A stretch of DNA of 64,000 nucleotides, from the NCBI RefSeq assembly GCF_034259205.1, contig NZ_CP139487.1, positions 4,089,409 to 4,153,408 on the forward strand. The letters are read 5' to 3'. Below the pieces are notes generated by a model that saw only the letters and a program-made list of their open reading frames with translations, made no database searches and had not been told where the DNA came from. Of the stretch, positions 16,054 to 25,441 are shown piece after piece (positions within the stretch are counted from its first letter, which is position 1; every line of letters starts with the position of its first letter). This DNA is from Peredibacter starrii. GTDB taxonomy: Bacteria; Bdellovibrionota; Bacteriovoracia; Bacteriovoracales; Bacteriovoracaceae. A program made the position numbers and the translations under genes.

Positions 16054-17958
16054 ATGACGATTGATGATGATGGATTCTTAGAAGAGTTACGTCAGGAGTT
16101 TCTGGCAGAAGCTTGCTCTCTCCTAGAACAATGGGAAGAATACTTCCTCAAGCTGGAAGAGACTGATGATAAAGCGGAACAGGTAACAAATATTTTCCGT
16201 GTTGCCCACTGTCTGAAAGGCACCAGCTCTGCTGTTGGTTATTCAGAAATGGCGGCCTTCGCCCACATCGTAGAGGATCTTCTTCAGATCCTTAAAAAAG
16301 ATCCGTCATGCCTTACTCCGGAAATCGTTACAACACTTCTAAAGTGTGGTGATGCTTTCAAAGTAAAGGTCGCTTTCCTGATGGGAAAAGAGAAGACAGA
16401 TTGGGACGTTACCGTTCTGGCATTCGATATTAATAATTATTTGATCTCATTCGGTCACGCCGGTCATGATACCCATGCAGCTCCTGCAGAAGATCAGAAC
16501 CTGATGCCAGCTGGTCCATCTGAAGAGACAAAGGCCGAGTCAATTGAAAGTGACGATGACTGGAAACAAGTCATGGCCGATGTGAATCAGAAGTTTGGTG
16601 TACAACTGACTGAAGAACACATGCACCTGTCAGAAGACGAAATTGCAAAAGTCATCGCTGATCAGCAATCTGAGAAGGCCCAGAAGCCGGCCGCTCCGGT
16701 GATTCAACTAGAACAAGTTCGCGAGCACAAAGAAGAAGAAAAAAAGGCCGCTGCTGCCTCAGCTTCCGCTCCTAAAGACGCTGCTTCATCAAAGGCCGCT
16801 AACGCCACTGTGAAAGTTGATGCTCATAAGATCGATAAAATCATGAACCTTGTTGGTGAGCTTGTGATTAACAAATCACAATTAGCAAACCGCGTGGAAC
16901 AATATCGTGACGATCATGTTCTTGAAGCAACTTACTCGCTCCTAGAAAAAACAATTCGTGAACTTCAAGACGAAACTCTTGGTATGCGAATGATCAGCAT
17001 GAAGAACCTTTTCCTAAAGTGTCAGCGTGCGGTTCGTGACGTTTCAATCAAACTTAATAAGAACATCGAATTCGTACAGAGTGGTGAAGACGTAGAAATT
17101 GACCGTTCAATGGTCGAGCTTCTGACTGACCCGCTTCTTCACATGCTGAGAAACTCAGTTGACCACGGTATCGAATCTCAGGGGACGATCCTTCTGAAGG
17201 CAGAGCACGTTGGCTCAAAGATCATTCTATCGATCAAAGATAACGGTAGAGGAATCAATGCTGAAAAAGTTTTCGGCAAAGCAATGCAAAATGGTCTTAT
17301 CTCTCCATCTGTAAAGATGTCAGATCTGACTGAAAACGAAATTTTCCAGTTCATCATGATGCCGGGGTTCTCAACTGCGGAAAAGATCACAGACGTTTCA
17401 GGACGTGGTGTGGGTCTGGACGTGGTGAAAACGACAGTAGAAAAAATGAATGGTAAAGTTGATATCTCTTCACAACTTGGGAAAGGTACTTGCTTCAAGC
17501 TGATTCTTCCACTCACAACTTCCATCCAGGAAGGTATTCATGTGAAGTCGAACAACAGCTCATACATTTTCCCGACGGAGAAAGTACTTGAGATCCTTTC
17601 TGGTGACAAAGTAAGTTTCATCACTGATCCAAACGGTCTGAACATGTTCAAATACCGTGAGACAGTCATTCCTTACGCGACACTGGACGCTACTCTTGGT
17701 CTAAGCCCGGATTTCAAAATCAGCAAAATGATTCTGATCATGGATGTTGATGGTAAGAACTTCGGAATTGGTATTGATGAATTCGTGGCACAAGTTCACG
17801 TGGTTCTTAAACCGATTAACGAAATCGTCAGAACATCAACTGGTATCTCTGCTTCTTGTATTCTTTCTCACGGAGGAATCGGGTTCGTGATTGATACAGA
17901 TGAAGTCTGTAAATCAGTGCTGAAGAATAACAAAGAACAAAACAGGCTAGCAGCATGA
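16054..17958 (+). CDS. cheA: Chemotaxis histidine kinase CheA
   Basis: Product of 634 residues in canonical order: HPt domain with H52 (AHCLKGTSSAVG), a long Ala/Glu-rich linker (about 150-265), dimerisation helices (MNLVGELVINKSQLANR), ATPase domain with N box LRNSVDHGIES, DNGRGIN and VSGRGVGLDVV, and a C-terminal CheW-like P5 domain. No clear P2 domain is visible in the linker. The loop after HGIE, usually about 13 residues (PEER..AGK), is cut to two before the conserved GTI. It phosphorylates CheB and presumably a CheY encoded elsewhere. Confidence 0.96.
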   Translation: MTIDDDGFLEELRQEFLAEACSLLEQWEEYFLKLEETDDKAEQVTNIFRVAHCLKGTSSAVGYSEMAAFAHIVEDLLQILKKDPSCLTPEIVTTLLKCGDAFKVKVAFLMGKEKTDWDVTVLAFDINNYLISFGHAGHDTHAAPAEDQNLMPAGPSEETKAESIESDDDWKQVMADVNQKFGVQLTEEHMHLSEDEIAKVIADQQSEKAQKPAAPVIQLEQVREHKEEEKKAAAASASAPKDAASSKAANATVKVDAHKIDKIMNLVGELVINKSQLANRVEQYRDDHVLEATYSLLEKTIRELQDETLGMRMISMKNLFLKCQRAVRDVSIKLNKNIEFVQSGEDVEIDRSMVELLTDPLLHMLRNSVDHGIESQGTILLKAEHVGSKIILSIKDNGRGINAEKVFGKAMQNGLISPSVKMSDLTENEIFQFIMMPGFSTAEKITDVSGRGVGLDVVKTTVEKMNGKVDISSQLGKGTCFKLILPLTTSIQEGIHVKSNNSSYIFPTEKVLEILSGDKVSFITDPNGLNMFKYRETVIPYATLDATLGLSPDFKISKMILIMDVDGKNFGIGIDEFVAQVHVVLKPINEIVRTSTGISASCILSHGGIGFVIDTDEVCKSVLKNNKEQNRLAA

Positions 17959-18848
17959 GTAATATAGTTTTCAAAGCTCCACCAGTAGACTTTATTGAAA
18001 CTGGTAAAAAGACCCACGAACATCTTATTGCCGATAAGGCGGGGTTTGAAAAACTGGCCGAGATCGTAAAAGATCTAACTGGAATTTCTCTTCCAAATAA
18101 CGAGAAAAACCGCACACTCATGGCCGGTCGAGTTCATTCACTCATGAGCAAGTATCAGTACAAGACCTATGCTGAACTTGCCACAAAACTCATGAGCGGT
18201 AACAAGACCCTGCAAGAGTCGTTCATCTCATGTCTGACAACCAATACAACTCACTTTTTCCGTGAGGGTGCTCACTATGACGTCCTGAAGAAATACCTTC
18301 AGGAAAGAATGGCGGTAAGAGAATTTACAACGAGTTCTTTCCGCGTTTGGTGTAGTGCTGCGAGTTCTGGTCAGGAACCATACTCAATCCTCATGACTCT
18401 TTTGAGCGGTGGCTTCCCCATTGATCGTCAGGCGCTGGAGTTCCTTGCAACTGACATCGATCTTGAAATTCTCAAGAAGGCCTCTCAGGCCAACTATTCA
18501 GAGGAAGAGATCAAGACTGTTCCTCCAGAAATGAAACAGGCCTATTTTCAGCCGATCAAAGACAAGACTCATACCACGTATAAGGTCCTGCCTCAGTTTC
18601 GTAAGATGATTAACTTTGCCCGTTTTAACCTGATTCAAGATAAGCCCGCTTTCAAAGAGAAGTTTGATGTGATCTTCTGCCGAAACGTTCTGATCTATTT
18701 TGAGAAAGAGGTTTCAACTGCAGTGATCGATATGCTGATTTCTCAACTTAAACCTGGCGGACTTATTTTCTTAGGACATGTAGAAACTGGTCTTCTAAAA
18801 AATAAAAACGTGCGCCCAATCAGCCACGCTGTGTATAAGAAGGTTTAA
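17955..18848 (+). CDS. cheR: Chemotaxis methyltransferase CheR
   Basis: SAM-dependent methyltransferase that methylates receptor glutamates. Product of 297 residues: N-terminal helical domain, then NTTHFFRE, VWCSAASSGQEPYS (SAM-binding glycine motif), FLATDIDLEIL and VIFCRNVLIYF, all diagnostic for CheR. The start overlaps the cheA stop by 4 nt. A short extra N-terminal extension of about 25 residues precedes the usual domain. Confidence 0.96.
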   Translation: MSNIVFKAPPVDFIETGKKTHEHLIADKAGFEKLAEIVKDLTGISLPNNEKNRTLMAGRVHSLMSKYQYKTYAELATKLMSGNKTLQESFISCLTTNTTHFFREGAHYDVLKKYLQERMAVREFTTSSFRVWCSAASSGQEPYSILMTLLSGGFPIDRQALEFLATDIDLEILKKASQANYSEEEIKTVPPEMKQAYFQPIKDKTHTTYKVLPQFRKMINFARFNLIQDKPAFKEKFDVIFCRNVLIYFEKEVSTAVIDMLISQLKPGGLIFLGHVETGLLKNKNVRPISHAVYKKV

Positions 18849-18849
18849 A

Positions 18850-19920
18850 ATGCAGCAAAAGATTCGAGTCCTGCTAGTTGATGACTCTGCCGTAATTCGT
18901 ACGATGCTTCAAAAAATTCTGAGCTCGGATCCTGATATTGAAGTGGTTGGTACAGCACCAGATCCATATGTTGGCCGAGAAAAGCTGGTCGCTCTTAAAC
19001 CAGACGTAATGATTCTGGATATTGAAATGCCGAAGATGGACGGGATCACGTTCCTTACAAAAGTAATGGAACACTTTCCTACTCGCACCATCATCTTCTC
19101 TTCTCTGAGCTTAGAGCGTTCAGAGGTGGCCCTAAAATGTCTTGAAGTTGGTGCAATCGATACAATGGCAAAGCCGGCGATTGATGTGACCAAAGGTGTA
19201 CTTGCCTTTAAAGATGAACTCATCGCTAAAGTTAAAATGGTGGCGAAATCAAAGCTACCAGTTAAAAAGAAAGGTCTTTCACTGGTTAATCCAGTGGCGA
19301 AGACCCATGTTCCAACCAGTGGAGCTCTTCTAAAAACGACCCACCAGATTCTTGCCATTGCTTCATCGACAGGTGGAACGGAGGCCCTTAAAGTACTTCT
19401 CGCAGGTCTACCGGCAGACATTCCAGGAACTGTGATTGTGCAACATATGCCAGCGGTGTTTACTAAGACTTATGCTGAGCATTTGAACAAGATGTTTCCT
19501 TTCGAGGTGAAAGAGGCCGAAGATGGAGACAAGGTTCTTCCTGGACGCGTACTTATTGCTCCGGGTGACTTCCATATGGAGATTGTTCGCAGTGGTGGTT
19601 ACTACAACGTTAAGCTGCATCAACAACCGGCCATGCATGGAGTTCGTCCCGCTGCCGATTACCTTCTTAAATCTGTGGCCCACTATGCTGGATCAAATGC
19701 CATTGGGGTTGTCCTCACAGGTATGGGAAAAGACGGGGCCCAGGGTCTTCTTGAGATGAAAAAAGCAGGAAGTTACAACTTTGCTCAGAACGAAGAGACA
19801 TGTGTCATTTTCGGAATGCCAAAGGTCGCAATTGAAGTTGGTGCCATCGATAAGGTCATGCCTCTGGATGAGATCGCAGGCGAAATCATCAAGCAGATGG
19901 ACGTTAGAAAAGTTTCATAA
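18850..19920 (+). CDS. cheB: Chemotaxis methylesterase/deamidase CheB
   Basis: Product of 356 residues. Receiver domain with D11-D12, D57 (ILDIEMPKMDG) and K near MAKP; linker; C-terminal methylesterase domain with serine motif IASSTGGTEAL (about residue 172), IVQHMP and GVVLTGMGKDGA. It removes methyl groups from receptors after phosphorylation by CheA. It starts 1 nt after cheR and closes the operon. Confidence 0.97.
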   Translation: MQQKIRVLLVDDSAVIRTMLQKILSSDPDIEVVGTAPDPYVGREKLVALKPDVMILDIEMPKMDGITFLTKVMEHFPTRTIIFSSLSLERSEVALKCLEVGAIDTMAKPAIDVTKGVLAFKDELIAKVKMVAKSKLPVKKKGLSLVNPVAKTHVPTSGALLKTTHQILAIASSTGGTEALKVLLAGLPADIPGTVIVQHMPAVFTKTYAEHLNKMFPFEVKEAEDGDKVLPGRVLIAPGDFHMEIVRSGGYYNVKLHQQPAMHGVRPAADYLLKSVAHYAGSNAIGVVLTGMGKDGAQGLLEMKKAGSYNFAQNEETCVIFGMPKVAIEVGAIDKVMPLDEIAGEIIKQMDVRKVS

Positions 19921-19931
19921 AAAGTATCTCT

Positions 19932-19970
19932 CATGGACCTTGTCCTCACTTGGATAAGGTCCATGTTCTT
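19932..19970 (+). terminator. Hairpin terminator closing the che operon
   Basis: A 14 bp stem (CATGGACCTTGTCC at 19932-19945 against 19952-19965, one G-U pair) with a 6 nt loop lies 12 nt after the cheB stop. The following TTCTT is a weak T-run. Confidence 0.7.
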
Positions 19971-20078
19971 CACTCTCAAATCCTCTCTTTTCGTAGCTTA
20001 AATTAAGTTTACCTCAACTCTCCTCACGGTTTACAATCACTAAGCTTATTTGCTGCATCGCCAACATATTCTTGAATA

Positions 20079-22139
20079 ATGAAAAGCATGAGATCAATTC
20101 AACAATTCATTAAGCAGGCGTTCTTCTTGTTCGCCCTAGGACTTATCACAATGGCAATTGTGAGTGTGTTGATCTACGGCATGCACATCTACCGCACGAA
20201 CGAAAACAATCTCGATTCTCTCGGCGATCGAACCAATACTCAAATCACTTCTTCGCAACGTAATGCCCGCAACAACATGTTGATGGCAGAAGCTATCATG
20301 AAGAAAGAAATTGAGATGGGAAAAATCGATCAGATGAATTCTGGCACTTTGATGGCCGCTGCGATTAATTACAATGCTTCTCAGTTCGATATCTGGATGG
20401 CGCTTTCACCTGAGCGGGCCTATAAGATGATTGGTAGCCCACCCGGGCTGGTTTTTCTGGTCGCCCGTAAACCCGAAAACTATAATTTCAAAACACTCTC
20501 TAAACCTTTCAATATCAATGACTACAACATCCAACTTTTTAAGCACGATGTGTATTTCAAAAATCCAGAAGAAGTTTGGTACCACCAGTCAGTAAAGAAT
20601 AAGGGCAAACTGACCTACATCGGTGCCTACTACGATAAGACCTACACTCAGCGCTGGCTCTTCTCCATTGGGAAGGCCGTTTATGACAACAACAAAAAAC
20701 TAATGGGTGTCGTTGGAATTGATTTCGGAACGAGCCTGGTAGAAAAAGTCTTTCGTGGCTTTTCTGATTTCCTTGGCCTGATGATTGTTGAGCGACGAGA
20801 TGGCAGGATCCTTATGGATCTGCATTCTGAAGACCACTCTCTTATCGCTCCTAATCTTGTTTATAAGGGCAAGGTAGATGATCTCTTCCTTCCACTGGCC
20901 CAACTTGAAGACTTTGCTCATCATCACAAACTAGTTCATCATAATCATAAGGGCACCTTCATGGTGTTCAAGGTCTTCAAGTCAGAACTTCTGCCTTGGT
21001 ACATAGTGATTTATCAGAGTGCCTGGTCATTTTACAAAGGCATCCTTCCTCTCTTCTTCACACTTCTGACCGTGATTCTCATTTTCCTGCTCGCCCTTCT
21101 CTACTTCCTGCGCGAGAACCGTAAAAAGTTCCTGAATCCAATTCAAGATCTTCTGAGCTGGCTTAAACGAGATACCCTCATCATTGGTTCAAATAAAAGT
21201 ATCTCAGGTCATTACGTTGAATCAGATGTGCTGGAAGTAAATGAACTCATTCAGAGTATTAATATTCTCTTTGAAGTGGTGAACGAGAACTTCCAGAACT
21301 ATCGTCACGAGCTGGATAAGAACACCAAGATCAAAGAAGAACTTGAGGTCCTGGTACAAAAAAGATCAGAACAACTTATTGAAAGAGAAAAACTTGCGGC
21401 CCTGGGTTTCATGTCTGCTGGTCTGGCCCACGAAATTAAAAACCCACTTAACCTCATCTGTAATGCTGCCGAAATCATCGTCATGCAATTAAACAAGATC
21501 GCACAAGCTGAACTTCACATGGATGAACAATCGGCCCGAGCCATTTCTCGCTTGAGTGAAAGTAATCAAATCATCCTCAATAACGGTCAGCGTGTAGATA
21601 ACATCATCAAGACCCTTCTTCTTCAGGTGAGAAGCTCTAAAGAAGGCCATCAGCATTTAGTGGACATGACAGAGCTTGTTAAGACCAATTTAGATTTCGT
21701 CCTCGCGAACTATCGTCCGAAGATGAATAATCGAATCAAGGTTGAGCTTGAAAAGCCTGATAACAAAATCATTGTTAGAGGTAACCCGGTTGATCTAGGT
21801 CGTGTGTTTATCAACATCCTGGATAACAGCTGTTATGCCATGATTAAGAAGATCAATGCTGATTCTCACTTCATGGCCCATTTGAAAATCTCACTTAATC
21901 CAAAAGATGGGGGGCTTGAGATAAGAATCTACGACAACGGTACCGGTATTCCGAAGGTCCACTTAAGTCAGGTCTTTACTCCTTTTTACACGACTAAACC
22001 ACCTGGCGAAGGCACAGGTTTAGGATTAAACTTTGCTTACGAAATTGTTAAACAGCACGGTGGGACTTTAGAAGTTCAATCCAATGAAGGCGAATACACA
22101 GAAATCATTATGTTCATCCCATTTCGAGGAAAATCATGA
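20079..22139 (+). CDS. Membrane histidine kinase with Cache-like sensor
   Basis: Product of 686 residues: helix about 14-36, an extracytoplasmic domain of roughly 280 residues with Cache features (WYHQSVKNKGKLTYIGAYYD, VVGIDFGTSLVEKV), second helix about 319-343, coiled coil, HisKA with H451 (GLAHEIKNPLN), and an ATPase domain (NILDNSCYAM, YDNGTGIPK, TGLGLNFAYEIVKQHGG). Cache domains bind small ligands such as amino or organic acids. The receiver encoded just downstream overlaps by 4 nt and is the expected partner. Confidence 0.93.
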   Translation: MKSMRSIQQFIKQAFFLFALGLITMAIVSVLIYGMHIYRTNENNLDSLGDRTNTQITSSQRNARNNMLMAEAIMKKEIEMGKIDQMNSGTLMAAAINYNASQFDIWMALSPERAYKMIGSPPGLVFLVARKPENYNFKTLSKPFNINDYNIQLFKHDVYFKNPEEVWYHQSVKNKGKLTYIGAYYDKTYTQRWLFSIGKAVYDNNKKLMGVVGIDFGTSLVEKVFRGFSDFLGLMIVERRDGRILMDLHSEDHSLIAPNLVYKGKVDDLFLPLAQLEDFAHHHKLVHHNHKGTFMVFKVFKSELLPWYIVIYQSAWSFYKGILPLFFTLLTVILIFLLALLYFLRENRKKFLNPIQDLLSWLKRDTLIIGSNKSISGHYVESDVLEVNELIQSINILFEVVNENFQNYRHELDKNTKIKEELEVLVQKRSEQLIEREKLAALGFMSAGLAHEIKNPLNLICNAAEIIVMQLNKIAQAELHMDEQSARAISRLSESNQIILNNGQRVDNIIKTLLLQVRSSKEGHQHLVDMTELVKTNLDFVLANYRPKMNNRIKVELEKPDNKIIVRGNPVDLGRVFINILDNSCYAMIKKINADSHFMAHLKISLNPKDGGLEIRIYDNGTGIPKVHLSQVFTPFYTTKPPGEGTGLGLNFAYEIVKQHGGTLEVQSNEGEYTEIIMFIPFRGKS

Positions 22140-22504
22140 AGCGCATATTAGTATTAGATGATGAACAGGATGTGGATTTCATTTTTAAGGTCATGCTTGA
22201 AGATGAAATTGCTGACGGCAAACTTCACATCGATTTTTTTAGCAATCCTCAGGAGTGTCTGGACGATCTCGCACGCAGACCAAATGATGTTTACGACTAC
22301 ATTTTAAGCGATATCAACATGCCACAGATTAATGGTGTGCAATTTGCCCGTGTGCTCAGAAACCGGGGTTACAAAGGCAGAATAGCCTTTATTAGCGCCT
22401 ATCTGATGGATGATTACGAAGACGATATGAAGATTCTCAATATTGAGCACTTTTTTTCAAAACCACTTAACTTCAATGAGATCAAGGCCGTTCTTCAAAT
22501 CTGA
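22136..22504 (+). CDS. Single-domain response regulator paired with the Cache kinase
   Basis: Product of 122 residues: D8-D9, D59 (LSDINMP), K109 (FSKPLN), and S87 in place of the usual Thr (FISAYL). ATGA overlap with the kinase gene shows coupling. No output domain, so the signal must pass to another protein or a phosphorelay. The 3' end overlaps by 10 nt the convergent thpR gene. Confidence 0.93.
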   Translation: MKRILVLDDEQDVDFIFKVMLEDEIADGKLHIDFFSNPQECLDDLARRPNDVYDYILSDINMPQINGVQFARVLRNRGYKGRIAFISAYLMDDYEDDMKILNIEHFFSKPLNFNEIKAVLQI

Positions 22505-23010
22505 CGGCCTATCACATGATACTTCCGATTATCTTGATCCTTTTCTGATTTGAAGAGTGAGATGGTATTCACATCGAGTGGAATCGGTTCTAAGGGATGA
22601 AGCCTTAGCCCTTCCGCCAGTTCATCATATTCATAACGCTGCCAACGCTTCACAGTTATATGAGGAATGAAACTTTTCCCATGTGGATCAACATATTCCG
22701 GAAACAATTCTTCCACCTCTTTTTGAAGCAGCAGAAGTTCCTCTGAAGGCAAAATACTCAAATACATTACACGACGATTAAAAAATTTGATGGGCCCAAT
22801 TTGAATTGAAAAAGGTTTGAATGAAACGTCTTTCATTCGATCAAGAATTGAAATGACATTCTCTTCAGAGGTCTCACCGATAAAAAGAAGTGTGAGATGA
22901 AAATCATGTGGATTTTCCCAGCCCTTTCTCCCCTGAGGAAGTTTGGCGATGTAATGGGCCAGATTCTCTTTAATCGATTCGGTTAGTTCGAGTCCTATGA
23001 ATAATCTCAT
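22495..23010 (-). CDS. thpR: RNA 2',3'-cyclic phosphodiesterase (2H family)
   Basis: Product of 171 residues with both 2H-phosphoesterase motifs, HLTLLFIG and HITVKRWQ, and the typical start MRLFIGLEL. Members open 2',3'-cyclic phosphates in RNA ends and have a weak ligase activity. I start at 23010 because homologues begin there and because the ATG overlaps the upstream stop as ATGA; a longer frame to 23208 runs through the upstream gene in another frame. Confidence 0.92.
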   Translation of the reverse strand: MRLFIGLELTESIKENLAHYIAKLPQGRKGWENPHDFHLTLLFIGETSEENVISILDRMKDVSFKPFSIQIGPIKFFNRRVMYLSILPSEELLLLQKEVEELFPEYVDPHGKSFIPHITVKRWQRYEYDELAEGLRLHPLEPIPLDVNTISLFKSEKDQDNRKYHVIGRQI

Positions 23011-23357
23011 AGCTCGACTTTGAAATATTCCGGTGGGCAATTCATAACAATACCCTGAGCGGGTTTTCGGTAAAAGTTTGAGATCACAAGATTTCCACCC
23101 ATCTTGGCCGCTCGATTTCGAAGGGCGGCGTGGACCTCGTTTTCTTGCTGGGAATAGGACGGAGGAAAATATGAGGTTTTGGCATCTGCGAAGCCTATGT
23201 ACTCGCAATCATGTTTGGCCTCGAGAAAATCGGCCTTGTCCTGCCAATCGGCGGCACCTTTATCAGATTCTACAAAATGGACTTTTTTCCCGGGCCTTGT
23301 GACGTCCGCACAGGAGCTAAGTATTAGAAAAATTGTTAAGATTAGGACCCTTTCCAT
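23007..23357 (-). CDS. Small lipoprotein, DUF4156-like
   Basis: Product of about 116 residues with a lipoprotein signal (LILTIFLILSSC, lipobox LSSC). The mature part holds HDCEYIGFADAK and HAALRNRAAKMGGNLVI, close to the pattern of DUF4156 lipoproteins (conserved Cys, then LRN.AA..GAN). Function unknown. Start codon 23357 gives a normal-length signal; 23378 adds seven residues. Neither has a clear ribosome site. ATGA overlap couples it to thpR. Confidence 0.7.
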   Translation of the reverse strand: MERVLILTIFLILSSCADVTRPGKKVHFVESDKGAADWQDKADFLEAKHDCEYIGFADAKTSYFPPSYSQQENEVHAALRNRAAKMGGNLVISNFYRKPAQGIVMNCPPEYFKVEL

Positions 23358-23458
23358 AGCAACAGATACTATGTGCATTTTCGGAATGGGTCAGCCTGCT
23401 CCTCGCCATTGAGACCGAGTAGATTTAACCGCACCTTAACAGAAGGGCCGGGAAATTA

Positions 23459-23467
23459 TGCTATAAC
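23459..23467 (+). promoter_or_regulatory. Extended -10 promoter for the 98-residue secreted protein gene
   Basis: TGCTATAAC at 23459-23467 reads as TGn plus a near-consensus TATAAC. No good -35 is seen at 17 bp, which is normal for extended -10 promoters. It is about 37 bp upstream of the start. Confidence 0.4.
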
Positions 23468-23503
23468 GCCCGCATAAATTCCTTAACCCAACACGAGGTA
23501 ATC

Positions 23504-23800
23504 ATGAAAACTCTCATCGCTTCAATCCTAGTTGCTTTCTCATTCTCTGCACTTGCTGACTGTAATCCTGAGGCCCAATTCATTGGTAAAGTTACTAAGC
23601 TTAAAGTGTATGAAACTCACTTCACATTTCAAGTAAGCATCACAAGACACTTCTCAGCGAGTGTTGTTTGTCCGATGTTTGAAGGTGATTTAGAGAATGC
23701 CGTCCTTGCTTATCCTGGAAAACCAAGCATCAAGAACGGCGATGAAATTTCGGGTGTAATGGTTTACGACGTTGCTTCTGACTCTTATAAGATCGATTAG
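23504..23800 (+). CDS. Small secreted protein, unknown function
   Basis: Product of 98 residues: signal peptide (MKTLIASILVAFSFSALA) and a mature part of about 80 residues with two cysteines, C20 and C57, that could form a disulfide in the periplasm. It seems beta-rich (FTFQVSITRHFSASVV), perhaps an OB-like fold. No family recognised. GAGG precedes the ATG; the 3' end overlaps the convergent neighbour by 4 nt. Confidence 0.75.
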   Translation: MKTLIASILVAFSFSALADCNPEAQFIGKVTKLKVYETHFTFQVSITRHFSASVVCPMFEGDLENAVLAYPGKPSIKNGDEISGVMVYDVASDSYKID

Positions 23801-24570
23801 ATCTCAGGCATGTACTGAGCGCCACACTTGTCTTTAATGACAGTGTAGGCATCTTCATCGTTTACGAATTTAAATTTCGGATGACCATCCTGGGTCCAAA
23901 AAGTTGGGCCCGGGATTTTACAACCTGGTAGCCCTTTCTTGAACACAGTCACAGTTTTTGCCAGCCGAGGATCGGCACCCTTGGCATCCGATCTCAACAT
24001 AATTCCTTTTCCAGTATAATCAATCTGAGCAAATTTTCTTTGAGCACGGTCCGGATTTAAATCCACCGGCTGCTCAGTCATCACTCCACCAATGAGAGTC
24101 TTATACTTTTTGAAGACCACCATCTCTTCACCAGTGTTAAGGGTGACGATAAGGTTTTGATCCTGCTCTTCTACGTGCATCTGACCTACACGAGGTAAGA
24201 ACACAAGCATGGTTTCAAAATAATCTGATGTTCTGCCTGAGCCAACGTAATCAGTCATCCAAAGATAAGTATCGCGTTTAGCGCCATCATCTGTAACGAA
24301 GAAGAAATCACGAGTGGGATATTCAAAAGAGTCATTAGGTTCAGTTGGAACGATGTCATTAGGACCAAAGTTAGTGAAACTAAAGCCACGTTTAAAAAGG
24401 ACGGCATTATCATCGGCCCCGTACTCGGTACGAAAAACCGTGGAAGCATCATTGCGAGCAGTGATGTAGTTGTAGCGATCAATTCTGGCCACATCTCGTT
24501 CGAACGGAACAATAGTGGCGGCCAAAGCAGACGTCGACATGATTGAAGCGAGAATAATTGATTTAATCAT
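23797..24570 (-). CDS. Secreted protein of unknown function
   Basis: Product of 257 residues with signal peptide (MIKSIILASIMSTSALA). The mature protein is polar and rich in aromatic and charged residues (FERDVARIDRYNY, DTYLWMTDYVG), with cysteines near the C-terminus (PGCKIPGP, DKCGAQY). No motif recognised. AGAGG before the ATG supports the start. Likely periplasmic or secreted. Confidence 0.75.
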   Translation of the reverse strand: MIKSIILASIMSTSALAATIVPFERDVARIDRYNYITARNDASTVFRTEYGADDNAVLFKRGFSFTNFGPNDIVPTEPNDSFEYPTRDFFFVTDDGAKRDTYLWMTDYVGSGRTSDYFETMLVFLPRVGQMHVEEQDQNLIVTLNTGEEMVVFKKYKTLIGGVMTEQPVDLNPDRAQRKFAQIDYTGKGIMLRSDAKGADPRLAKTVTVFKKGLPGCKIPGPTFWTQDGHPKFKFVNDEDAYTVIKDKCGAQYMPEI

Positions 24571-24659
24571 AAATACCTCTCAGACTTTCAGGCTAACACG
24601 CTCTGGATTTTGAGCAACAACTTCCACTATGACAAAATCTTTCAGTGACGCTGCAAACA

Positions 24660-24687
24660 TTGCTACACACTGTGGTTAAGCTAAGAT
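24660..24687 (+). promoter_or_regulatory. Candidate promoter of the Nudix gene
   Basis: TTGCTA (24660-24665), 16 bp spacer and TAAGAT (24682-24687), seven bases before the start ATG. If used, the transcript would be nearly leaderless. Confidence 0.4.
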
Positions 24688-24693
24688 GATGAG

Positions 24694-25113
24694 ATGAATC
24701 AGACGCATTTATCAGCAGGAATCATACCTATAAGAAAGAAAAAGTCAGAGTGGGAATTCTTGATCCTACGCGCTTTCAGTTACTGGGACTTTCCGAAGGG
24801 CATGGTTGAAGCGGAAGAAAATGCCCAGGTCGCTGCAGTAAGAGAACTTGAGGAAGAAACTGGGATATCGCATATTGAGTTTGTTCAGGGGAAAAAATTC
24901 ATTGAAACCGAGGTTTACGGCAAAGGAAAAGTTGCCCGTTACTACCTCGCTGAGGTCAAGGAAGAGGTCGAAATAAAATTTGTCCCAAACCCCATTACGG
25001 GAGTCATCGAACATCATGAGTATCGTTGGGTTTCATATGAAGAGGCCAGATTGTTATTAGTTCCTAGGGTTCAACGAGTTTTAGATTGGGCCCAGAAGCT
25101 TATCGCTAACTAA
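24694..25113 (+). CDS. Nudix hydrolase
   Basis: Product of 139 residues with an intact Nudix box: G-x5-E-x7-REL-x-EET-G-I at residues 31-53 (GMVEAEENAQVAAVRELEEE followed by TGI). The order of motifs (SAGIIPIR, WDFPKGMVE, EYRWVSYEEA) fits diadenosine tetraphosphatase-like (Ap4A) Nudix enzymes, but substrate cannot be fixed. Possibly leaderless. The 3' end overlaps the next gene on the opposite strand by 8 nt. Confidence 0.92.
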   Translation: MNQTHLSAGIIPIRKKKSEWEFLILRAFSYWDFPKGMVEAEENAQVAAVRELEEETGISHIEFVQGKKFIETEVYGKGKVARYYLAEVKEEVEIKFVPNPITGVIEHHEYRWVSYEEARLLLVPRVQRVLDWAQKLIAN

Positions 25114-25339
25114 CATCATCATCTTCTTGCTCAACCAAATTTCCGAGAGCGAAGCCGCCATCAAAAACAAGTTCATCAGCTTCTTCTGGTAGGTTGCAAC
25201 CATCCAAATAATCATCGTTTCCCAGATTGTGATTCAAACTAGACCCATCATGATAGTCATGAAGACCATGTCTCACATTCATATGAGCAATTTTTAATTT
25301 AGGTTGCTTACCCTCTACAGTTGGTTTTGTATCATCCAT
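25106..25339 (-). CDS. Small acidic protein, unknown
   Basis: Product of 77 residues, strongly acidic, His- and Asp-rich (HDYHDGSSLNHNLGNDDYLD), with no signal or membrane part. TTGGAGG lies six bases before the ATG, which supports real translation. No family recognised. Confidence 0.6.
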   Translation of the reverse strand: MDDTKPTVEGKQPKLKIAHMNVRHGLHDYHDGSSLNHNLGNDDYLDGCNLPEEADELVFDGGFALGNLVEQEDDDVS

Positions 25340-25441
25340 AAAAATCCTCCAAGATCGTTTTGCATCATCGATGCCATCGCTAATTATTGGAATTTGTGTC
25401 AGACTTTAATCTTCAATTGGTAACTTTGCCTCAGAGGAAAT

